64,000 nucleotides of DNA from Eurosta solidaginis. Its lineage: Eukaryota; Arthropoda; Insecta; Diptera; Tephritidae. Numbering within the stretch: the stretch's first letter is position 1; the number at the start of each line of letters is the position of its first letter. The stretch spans positions 895,714 through 959,713 of the forward strand of contig NW_027136906.1 in NCBI RefSeq assembly GCF_040869045.1. Reading direction: 5' to 3'. The notes beneath the pieces were generated by a model that worked only from the letters and a program-made list of their open reading frames with translations, did not search any database and was not told where the DNA came from. Position numbers and translations under genes: made by a program. Shown piece after piece: positions 12,122 to 21,629 of the stretch.

Positions 12122-15100
12122 TTATACTCAGTTGAGCAGAGCTCACAGAGTATATTAACTTTGATTGGATAACGGTTGGTTGTACAGGTATAAAGGAATC
12201 GAGATAGATATAGACTTCCATATATCAAAATCACCAGTATCTAAAAAAAATTTGATTGAGCCATGTCCGTCCTTCCGTCCGTCCGTCCGTCTGTCCGTTA
12301 ACACGATAACTTGAGTAACTTATGAGGTATCTTGATGAAATTTGGTATGTAGGTTCCTGAGCACTCATCTCAGATCGCTATTTAAAATGAACGATATCGG
12401 ACTATAACCACGCTCACTTTTTCGATATGGGTTGACATTATGACGCAGAATATAAAATAAGTGAGATTTTGGACAATGGGCGTGGCACCGCCCACTTTTA
12501 CAAGAAGGTAATTTAAAAGTTTTGAAAGCTGTAATTTGGCAGTCGTTGAAGATATCATGATGAAATTTGGCAGGAACGTTACTACTATTACTATATATGT
12601 GCTAAATAAAAATTAGCAAAATCGGAGAAGGACCACGCCCACTTGTAAAAAAAAATTTTTTTTAAAGTAAAATTTTAACAAAAAATTTAATATCTTTACA
12701 GTATATAAGTAAATTATGTCAAAATTCAACTCCAGTAATGACATGATGCAATCAAATACAAAAATAAAAGAAAATTTCAAAATGAGCGTGGCTCCGCCCA
12801 TTTTAATTTAGTTTGTCTAGAATACTTTTAATGCCATAAGTCGAACAAAAATTTACCAATCCTTCTCAAATTTGGTAGGGGCATAGATTCTATGACGCTT
12901 ACTGTTCTCTGTGAAATGGGCGAAATCGGTGGAAGCCAGGCCCAGTTTTTATACACAGTCCACCGTCTGTCCTTCCACTCGGCCGTTAACACAATAACTT
13001 GAGCAAAAACCGATATATCTTTACTAAACTTAGCCCACGTACTTATCTGAACTCACTTTATCTTGGGCGAAATCCGACCATAACCACGCCCACTTTATCG
13101 ATATAGAAAATTACGAAAAATGAAAAAAATGCCATAATTCTATACCAAATATGAAAAAAGGGATGAAACATGGTAAGTGGATTGGTTTATTGACGCAAAT
13201 ATAACTTTGGAAAAAACTTTGTAAAATGGGTGTGACACTTACCATATTAAGTAGAAGAAAATGAAAAAGTTCTACAAGGCGAAATCAACATCCCTTGGAA
13301 TCTTGGCAGGAATACTGTTAGTGTTATTGCATATATAAATAAATTAGCAGTACCCGACAGATGATTTTCTGGATCACCTGGTCCACATTTTGGTCGATAT
13401 CTCGAGAACGCCTTCACATATATATCTAAGGGCCACTCGCTTTTAAAACCCTCATTAATACCTTTAATTTGATATCCATATCGTACAAACACATTCTAGA
13501 GTCACCCCTGGCCCACCCTAATGGCGATATCTCGAAAAGGCGTCCACCTATAGACCTAATGCCCACTCCCTCTTAAAATGTTCAGTAACACCTTTCGTTT
13601 GGTACCCATATCGTACATACATTCTAGAGTCACCCCTGGCCCACCCTTATGGCGATATCTCGAAAAGGTGTCCACCTATAGACCTAATGCCCACTCCCTC
13701 TTAAAATGCTCAGTAACACATTTCATTTGATACCCATATCGTACAAACATTCTAGAGTCACCACTGGCCCACCCTAATGGCGACATCTCGAAAAGGCGTC
13801 CACCTATAGACCTAATGCCCACTCCCTCTTAAAATGCTCAGTAACACATTTCATTTGATACCCATATCGTACAAACATTCTAGAGTCACCACTGGCCCAC
13901 CCTAATGGCGACATCTCGAAAAGGCGTCCACCTATAGACCTAATGCCCACTCCCTCTTAAAATGCTCAGTAACACCTTTCGTTTGATACCCATATCGTAC
14001 AAACATTCTAGAGTCACCCTTGGTCCACCTTTATGGCGATATCTCGAAAAGGCGTCCACCTATACAACTAAGGATTACTCCGTTTTAAAATACTCATTAC
14101 CACCTTTCATTTGATACCCATATCGTACAAACACATTCTAGAGTCACCCTGGCCCACCCTAATGGCGATATCTCGAAAAGGCGTCCACCTATAGACCTAA
14201 TGCCCACTCCCTCTTAAAATGCTCAGTAACACCTTTCGTTTGATACCCATATCGTAGAAACATTCTAGAGTCACCCTTGGTCCACCTTTATGGCGATATC
14301 TCGAAAAGGCGTCCACCTATAGAACTAAGGATTACTCCCTTTTAAAATACTCATTACCACCTTTCATTTGATACCCATATCGTACACACACATTCTAGAG
14401 TCACCCCTGGCCCACCCTAATGGCGATATCTCGAAAAGGTGTCCACCTATAGACCTAATGCCCACTCCCTCTTAAAATGCTCAGAAACACATTTCGTTTG
14501 ATACCCATATCGTACAAACATTCTAGAGTCACCCCTGGCCCACCCTAATGGCGATATCTCGAAAAGATGTCCACCTATAGACCTAATGCCCGCTCCCTCT
14601 TAAAATGCTCAGTAACACCTTTCGTTTGATACCCATATCGTACAAACACATTCTAGAGTCACCCCTGGCCCACCCTAATGACGATGTCTCGAAAAGGCGT
14701 CCACCTATAGACCTCATGCCCACTCCCTCTTAAAATGCTCAGTAACACCTTTCGTTTGATACCCATATCGTACAAACATTCTAGAGTCACCCTTGTTCCA
14801 CCTTTATGGCGATATCTAGAAAAGGCGTCCACCTATAGAACTAAGGATTACTCCCTTTTAAAATACTCATTACCATCTTTCATTTGATACCCATATCATA
14901 CAAACATATTCTAAAGTTACCCCTGGCCCAGCCTAATGACGATATCTCGAAAAGGCGTCCACCTATAGACCTAATGCCCACTCCCTCTTAAAATGCTCAG
15001 TAACACTTTTCGTTTGATACCCATATCGTACAAACATTCTAGAGTCACCCCTGGCCCACCCTAATGGCGATATCTCGAAAAGGCGTCCACCTATAGACCT

Positions 15101-15800
15101 AATGCCCGCTCCCTCTTAAAATGCTCAGTAACACCTTTCGTTTGATACCCATATCGTACAAACATTCTAGAGTCACCCCTGGCCCACCCTAATGGCGATA
15201 TCTCGAAAAGGCGTCCACCTATAGACCTAATGCCCACTCCCTCTTAAAATGCTCAGTATCACCTTTCGTTTGATACCCATATCGTACAAACATTCTAGAG
15301 TCACCCCTGGCCCACCCCAATGGCGATATCTCGAAAAGGCGTCCACCTATAGACCTAATGCCCACTCCCTCTTAAAATGCTCAGTAACACCTTTCATTTG
15401 ATTCCCATATCGTACAAACACATTCTAGAGGCACCCCTGGTCCACCTTTATGGCGATATCTCGAAACGGCGTCCACCTATGGAACTAAGGATCACTCCTT
15501 TTCAAAATACTCATTAACAGCTTTCATTTGATACCCATATCGTACAAACATATTCTAGAGTCAGCCCTGGTCCACCTTTATGGCGATATCCCTAAATGGC
15601 GTCCATCTATAGAACTATGGCCCACTCCCTCTTAAAGTACTCTTTAATACCTTCCATATGATACACATGTCATACAACCACATTCCAGGTTTACCCTAGG
15701 TTCATTTTCCTACATGGTGATTTTTCTTTTTTTGTCTCCATAGCTCTCAACTGAGTATGTAATGTTCGGTTACACCCGAATTTAGCCTTCCTTACTTGTT
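12122..15800 (-). repeat. Dispersed repeat family B, minus-strand copy with expanded internal array
   Basis: Reverse-complement relative of 2990-4631. The left edge 'tatactcagttgagcagagctc' corresponds to the right edge of the plus copy, and the right edge '...ttcggttacacccgaatttagccttccttacttg' corresponds to its start. The blocks occur in mirrored order: 'cgttaacacgataacttgag', 'ccgcccactttta', 'gtccaccgtctgtcc', 'ggcgatatctcgaaaa'. It is longer than the plus copy because the internal ~129-bp unit is amplified (13365-15690). It has no ORF and no transposase. The mode of mobility is unknown. Confidence 0.78.
13365..15690. repeat. Tandem array of ~128/130-bp units, about 18 copies
   Basis: The landmark 'attctagag' or its variants starts at 13493, 13621, 13749, 13877, 14005, 14135, 14262, 14392, 14520, 14650, 14778, 14908, 15036, 15164, 15292, 15422, 15552 and 15682. 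This gives steps of 128 or 130 bp, with one of 127. The 2-bp difference is a CA insertion in 'caaaca(ca)ttctag'. Two unit types can be told apart. One has 'ctggcccaccctaatggcg' and 'cctaatgcccactccctc'; the other has 'ggtccacctttatggcg' and 'actaaggattactcc'. The outermost units are the most diverged, as expected for an array homogenised from within. Confidence 0.88.
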
Positions 15801-16023
15801 TTTATTTAACTTTGTATTTTAGTTACTTTGAACTTTGTAATTTTTAAAATGTATTATCAATATTTTAAGTTTCAATGTTGATTTTTGAATTATCAAAAAT
15901 TTTCATTATGAAAAGAAATTTGTAAAACAAAAAGTTAAAGAGATCAAAATGAAACATAAATTTAATTTATATATAACCCACAGTACTTCCAGCAAGAAAA
16001 GTATCAGTCAGACACATTAATCT
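15801..16023. other. Spacer, no gene recognised
   Basis: AT-rich sequence between the family B copy and a non-LTR relic. Confidence 0.4.
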
Positions 16024-16375
16024 AAGCAGGGGGGACCTAAGAACTCTCACTGGGTACTATTCGGGACAATGTGGTCTACGATATCACCTAAGTAAGTAAA
16101 TCTATCCGATACCCAATTTTGTCGTTTCTGTCAGTTGGATGATGAAACGCTGGTTCACATTCTCTGCGAATGCGTCGCTCTGGCTAGGCAGAGACTCTCC
16201 CAACTAGCTGGTGTGCCTCTTAATCCCTATGTGATATGGAGTAAAAAGCCTGGAGAGATATATAGTTACTTCAAAATCCTCCAGATACAAAACTAGTCTG
16301 AAAGGTCATGCACAATAGATCTGCACAAAGGTCGCAGTGCTTCCAGGCCTAGTAATAATAATAGATACAACTTGC
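16024..16375 (+). pseudogene. Non-LTR retrotransposon ORF2 C-terminal relic
   Basis: Plus-strand C-terminus of a Jockey/R1-like ORF2. The first piece reads SRGDLRTLTGYYSGQCGLRY, equivalent to the 'LTGH' block after RNase H. A frameshift and stop near 16095 follow. The second frame reads TQFCRFCQLDDETLVHILCECVALA (knuckle C-x2-C ... H-x3-C-x-C starting at 16120) and runs to a natural stop at about 16293-16295. The short 3' region ends near a 'taataataata' run at about 16352-16362, consistent with an element tail. It is non-functional. Confidence 0.78.
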
Positions 16376-17985
16376 ACATAACTCAAAAATTTATAAAAAA
16401 TGTGTCCGTCTTCCTACGAGAATTGGTTTGACGACCAAAAGGAAAACCCCCAGAATTTGCCAACTGTAGGTATACCGGTCCTAAAAGGCGGCCATAATAC
16501 CATGGGTACCCAATCCATGAGTAAGGTGATTTTACCCGAATGGTAGCAGGGTATACGCGGGTATCACCCTGTGGGACCCTACGCATGGTCTTTATAAAAA
16601 CTGCTACCGCGGGAGTAGGAGAAGCCAGTGGGACCTGATGCACTGCATCGAACGATGCTTTGTACTCAGGTCTCACCTCCTGTCCTGGTATGGCCCCCTT
16701 GTGAGAGCTTCGCGGTGGCTGTGGTTTCAAATAAGAGTTCACTTTATGACACGCTCTAAGTAGACTTGCTTTCCCTTGGAGGCACATGACCCAAGGGAAT
16801 TCGGTCTCTTGCTTGTCACAGCATACCCAATTTCATTGAGAAACTGGCCCTGAGGGGCAGATGAAAGAGTTGGTCACATCCCATAATTGTGGCAACCGGA
16901 GAAAGATGGTGAAGGAACGTATGTCTATCGTCAGCCGAAAACAATCGATAATTGTACGAGTGGGCTGGTGCTCATTTCGTCTTTTGAGATGTTTGAAGCT
17001 ACTTTAGACTACGTGGCGAAAAGAAGGCGTTCGCAGAATGGATGACACATCCAAAAAATGTGGCAGATTTCACGTTGTTAGATCATTTCAGTGTGGTGAG
17101 CTGCTGTTGAAAAGATATTGCTGAGGCGGGGAAGCCCCCCAACACAGGTCTATGGTTGAAAAGCTTGGTCACAGCCCTAAATTGTGGATAAAACGGAGCA
17201 TTATTGAAGAATAATGAGGAAGATTATACATAGAAGCGAGTTATTAGAAGTTGTATACCACAGTAGCAAATAACGATGAATATGTGGGCATATATAATGT
17301 AGCAAATAATGAAGAACAAAAATGCAAATAGAGCTGAATAGAACGTTTATCTGGGTTCAGTTGCAACATGACCATAAGCGCACAAGTACCTGCGACTAGC
17401 GAGATGTGTCTTGATGCGCATGTGGTTTAGTACCATGATTAGTGAAGATGTATCTTGCGAGTGTTTGTGTCGTAAGTACTTGTGAGCATCACTGTCTGTT
17501 GCCAAGAACAACTGCCTGTTACCAAGGACAACACTTGCGCTGATAGATTACATCGGTAGTTGGTTCGCGGCGAACGGGCGTTTTTGATCATAACATGTGG
17601 TGCATAGCGTTGGAGGGAGGTGCCGCCTTCAAGCAATGTATGAATAAAATCAGCTCGGTCGTCAACAATGTATTATACATTGTTGTAACACTGCAGGACA
17701 GAAAAGGTTGGTCACATTCCTAAATTGCGACAAAACACAAATCTCAATCTGATTGACTTGTCAATTAGATACTCGAGATTATAAAATCAATGAAAGAGGG
17801 ACACTGAGACAAGCACGGAACTCGTGGTGGAGTTGCCGTGTAGCCAGGTGCCGTTACCGGAAAATGGAAGGGGAGGGTGATGGGCTGAACACCCAGCTCA
17901 CCGATTGCTACCAACTTGTTGGCCGAAGATCAACGGACATTGATCTGTATTTGACACCGTGGGGTAGGTCTTCGTAGACAGGTAC
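16376..17985. other. Unrecognised sequence, weak internal repeats
   Basis: This stretch is less AT-rich than its surroundings. A 134-codon open frame on the minus strand (16383-16787) has no domain I recognise. The phrase 'ttggtcacatcc(c/t)a(t)aattg' recurs in variant form at about 16871, 17166 and 17705, suggesting a decayed repeat or several copies of one unknown dispersed element. Confidence 0.35.
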
Positions 17986-17989
17986 ACAC

Positions 17990-18370
17990 GTTAAACACTT
18001 ATCGACTGTATCTAATAGCTCTAATCTAGCGAGCGCAGCATACGAACACAAAAAGTGCTCAACCACTTCTTCCTGCAGCTCACACAACCTTCATCTGCTG
18101 GTACTGACAAGGTCTATCTTATAAACAGGTGGTGCCAGAAGGTAGTATACAGTCAAAATGCCCAACGTCAGCCTATTTGCAGTTGCCAATGCTATATTTT
18201 TGGTCATTAAGTCCGCAGGTGGGATGTATAGCATGCAGTGCTGCTTGCCGTAAATATGTAGTGAGAGAATTTTGTACGATAGATCCCACATACATTCTAG
18301 CATTATCTTGCATGCATACAGTGCCATGGAAGCTTTCCTCGTTCTCTCTTCCACATCGAGTTTCCACAAT
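17990..18370 (-). pseudogene. Non-LTR retrotransposon RT end plus zinc-knuckle relic
   Basis: On the minus strand, 18369 to about 18130 reads EERTRKASMALYACKIMLECMWDL, which is equivalent to the post-RT region of Jockey/R1-like ORF2 proteins (family form ...CKKMIGKTWGL). Next come HIPPADLMTKNIALATANRL-type residues in the adjoining frame. From about 18115 to 18000 it reads CELQEEVVEHFLCSYAALARLE, the terminal knuckle region. The RNase H domain that should lie between them is missing. Frames shift several times. A dead, internally deleted fragment. Confidence 0.7.
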
Positions 18371-19385
18371 AACTTACTATTTATTATAGTTCCTATATAC
18401 TTTTTGCTGTACTTTTCTTTTGTAACGTTACCCCTTCAAGATTATACTTGTCAAATAAAGGGCTCCATATTTCCTTGTAAATTATATTAGATTGGTTTTT
18501 TCAACTTAAGTAGTTAACTCGACTACATCAACTTTGCCATGTACCTTGTTCATTTTCCGCTTTAATGTTCAGCCTGAGTCCATCAACTCTTCCATGTACC
18601 TTGTTCGTATATTACGCTACAGGGCAAAGACAACACTTATGCCTATTTGCTCTACCTCTGTCTCTGTAATAGTTCATATAGTATACCAATATTATACAGT
18701 GCGGCTATGCTTCTCACTTTTTAGTACTCCATACCAAAATCTACTCCAATTTTTCTAAATACATCTCCCATAACGCTTACCACTTACAAATAATACGCCT
18801 ACGCTTACGCTTACACCTGACGCTTACATTTGGAATCCCCCATACCTTGGGTAAAGATTTTTAGACATAAACAAAATTTTGTTTGTATTTCGCATTCAGG
18901 GAATTTCAGTTAACCATTTCGCAGGCAAATGCTGTCAAATTTGTGTAAAAAATACAGGGAAATGACGGGGTTTGCCATCCTGAACAATATTAGAAAATGT
19001 GGCAAACCTGTAGCCAACGCAGTCAATTCGATGTTAATTTACAGATTCGCAAAATATGTCTCCCTATAAATTGTACTCATTTTAAATGTATGTTGTATAG
19101 AAACGAAGTAACAGTCAATTTATGCAAACTTGAACTTGCAATTTTTCATAGAATCAATGCGGCATATCACATCAGTTTTTCATGCATTCAGTGAGTGCCG
19201 TCCTACCAGAAGGTTTAGTTGTTCGGTGGAAAATTAAAATTTATAAAAATACGTAAAGTGAGTATTAAATAAAGAAGTCGAAAAATCAACAAATAAAAAT
19301 AATATTATAACCTACTAGTTGAGTTATAAAATAAGACTGAGGATTATGTTTCTGTTTCAATAGAAATAAAGTGGATGGATACAAC
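18371..19385. other. No gene recognised
   Basis: AT-rich. A short direct duplication contains 'catgtaccttgttc' (about 18539 and 18593), and a short (CGCTTA)-like run lies near 18797-18826. Confidence 0.4.
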
Positions 19386-19389
19386 AAAC

Positions 19390-20834
19390 AACGAGGTCGA
19401 AATCTTAAGCTTTTTGTAGAAGTCGATTCTGACGCTGAATCTGAAGTTGATCCCTTCAGCGATAACGGAGGATCACGAAAGATCTCGAACTTCAGATGAC
19501 GAGTCCGATGAGGAAAATGGACCGCAATGTAGCACACCGAGAGTTGTGAGTACTGAGGATTGTGAAAATGAAATCGGATAGAACGATGTTGATTTGTGTG
19601 TTCACGATGACGGAGATATAAACTCCGATGAGTGTTCAGATGATACCTCTGAAGAGAGGAGCCAAATCTTTGGAGGAGAGCCTGAGGCATAGTGGTTTCC
19701 AAATGTGAGAGATATACCTCAATCCAACTTTGATTCTAGAAACTGTGGAGTGAAAATAATGTTGAAGAAAACTGGACATCAAGAAAAAATTTTGACCAGA
19801 TAATGACGTCCGATATTTTGCAAAAGTTGGTTGATTCAACAAAATGCATATGGGTCCAATCTTTGTGAAGCGAAAAACCCGAAATGCACGTTTTGTTGTG
19901 TTTAAAAGTACTGATATTGAAGAAATGTACAATTTCCCGGGAGTTTGTTTGCTTCAGGGTCAATGAAGGTTCCGGGAATTCGTGACTTATTTTCACGTGA
20001 TCCTTTGTATTTCCATCCTATATTTAGGCACACGATGACTAGAAGCAGGTTTGAACAGCTTTTACGTTACCTAAGTTGCTCAGAAGAAATTATAGATGGA
20101 ACTAAACTAAGAAAGATCAAGCCGTTACTGAATAAGTTATTAAATTGTAAGAGCTAACAACAAGCGATGTAAATGTTCTGAAAATTGAAATATATCAAGG
20201 AACAAAGGACGATAAGCAAAAGTCAAAAGTCGGAAATATCGTTTACCGTCTTGTGTCACCATACCTCTATAAAAGACACCAACTTATCATGGACAACTTT
20301 TACAACAGCGTCGAATTTTCGAAAGAACATCTTTCATATAAATCGCATGTTACAGGCACCTTACTAGCAAACCGTAAAGGTAATCCTAAGATTGTTACTA
20401 GCACTAAACTTTCCGCTGGTACAAAAAGTTATCTTCCATTTATTGGATGTTGCCGTCTGGAGCTCGTACTATATTTTCATAGCAAATTCTAACTCAAAAA
20501 TATCATTCGCTGAATTTCGATGTATCCTAATGAGGTCTTTGATTCAATTGCCTAATACTGTTCGATTTAGAAGTGATCTTGGAGATATGCCCTTGGGGCT
20601 TGGTGGAATTAAATCAGCAACTTCCAAATCGGATCGTAATCTTGCACGTTCTTCTAATTTCATAGAAAATATACCATTAGCAACCGATAATAGGAAACAA
20701 AAGAAGGTTTACTTAAGGGGTAACCAGTGCAAAAGTTTGAAATTCGTAAAGCAACTTCGTATAGATGCAAAACGTATCCAGATGAGCTTGCCCTTTGCCA
20801 TGGAAAGTGTTTCGAAGAATACCATACGTCTTAA
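19390..20834 (+). pseudogene. piggyBac-type transposase pseudogene, internally deleted
   Basis: A cut-and-paste transposase of the piggyBac (DDE_Tnp_1_7) family in pieces. The first ~300 bp encode an acidic N-terminus (SDAESEVDPFSD; DDESDEENG) broken by stops and a frameshift. At 19945-20157 there is VPGIRDLFSRDPLYFHPIFR and MTRSRFEQLLRYLS, the conserved start of the catalytic region. After KIKPLLNKLLN the frame jumps to KIEIYQG, so the stretch that normally holds the first catalytic Asp (the 'DE' after that helix) is missing. The next pieces read IMDNFYNSVEFS, VTGTLLANRKGNPK and SFAEFRCILMRSLI. A final frameshift restores a Cys/His end, RCKTYPDELALCHGKCFEEYH, with stop TAA at 20832-20834. 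Terminal inverted repeats were not found. Non-functional. Confidence 0.88.
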
Positions 20835-20887
20835 TATATAATTTCTGGATATTATTCAATGATTTGCTTGACACGATACGTTTTAAG

Positions 20888-20891
20888 ATAT
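20888..20891. other. Target-site duplication, left (ATAT)
   Basis: ATAT directly before the left LTR equals ATAT at 24854-24857 directly after the right LTR. Four base pairs is the usual duplication for Ty3/Gypsy integrases. AT-rich surroundings slightly weaken this. Confidence 0.75.
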
Positions 20892-21629
20892 TGTAACGAT
20901 TTTACTTGCAAATCCTCTTATTTGCAATCCTCTGCTAAGTTCGAATCACTAAACTGTTGAATAAATAACTCCAATTTGTAGTAATGCAAAATGGCCTTTA
21001 TTAAAGTACTTCACAATAACACTCAAACTGTGCAACGAATAGCTTGCTTAATAACCACACTGATTGATAGCTCAATGAAACTCTGCTATTCAAAATAATA
21101 CTGCTATTGCTCGCTAGATATCGTCTTAATCGGAACTGCTTGACAACTCAAATCAAACTGAATTCCTTCTTACTCGCTTGCTCCGCTTTTATAGTTTACG
21201 CTGCATACTTCTAGGCCCTTCGAATTCCAGAACTTACTAGTTGTTTCGGCTACAAAATCGCCAGCCACAACTACGTGCACAAATTATTGCTCTCTCTTGT
21301 GACAACTCAGTATATAGTTCTCATATAGTTTCTACTTGTTTACAATTGTCTACTTTTTAGCGCTTCTCAAATGTACATATGTGAGTTTGTAGTTTACAGT
21401 CTCCCGCACACACATAAGCGTATAAGTAAATTCATCTGTGTGTGACATCTCATCTCTCGCTGCCTTGTATGTAAATGGTGCTCGTCCGAATGTGTACATA
21501 TGTGTAGACGCAATTATTGATTCGTTTATGTAGATACATAATGATTGAATTATTGATGTGAATTCACGTCACTGCTTAGCATCGACCTGGAGATGGCAGC
21601 ACTCCTTAGTTTTGCTAATATTCGTAACA
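20892..21629 (-). repeat. 3' LTR (738 bp)
   Basis: Terminal repeat of the element, downstream in transcription. On the minus strand it starts TGTTACGAAT at 21629 and ends CGTTACA at 20892. It contains a TATA-like CTATAAAAG (plus coordinates 21186-21194) and a polyadenylation signal AATAAA (20997-21002), giving a sensible U3-R-U5 order. The last ~20 codons of the internal ORF lie inside this LTR. Confidence 0.92.

Noticed and set aside
13365..15690. CRISPR-like repeat-spacer array
   Set aside because: Eukaryotic sequence; units are contiguous 128/130-bp tandem copies without unique spacers.
16383..16787. 134-codon minus-strand open frame
   Set aside because: No recognisable domain, no supporting start context; left as part of an unexplained stretch.
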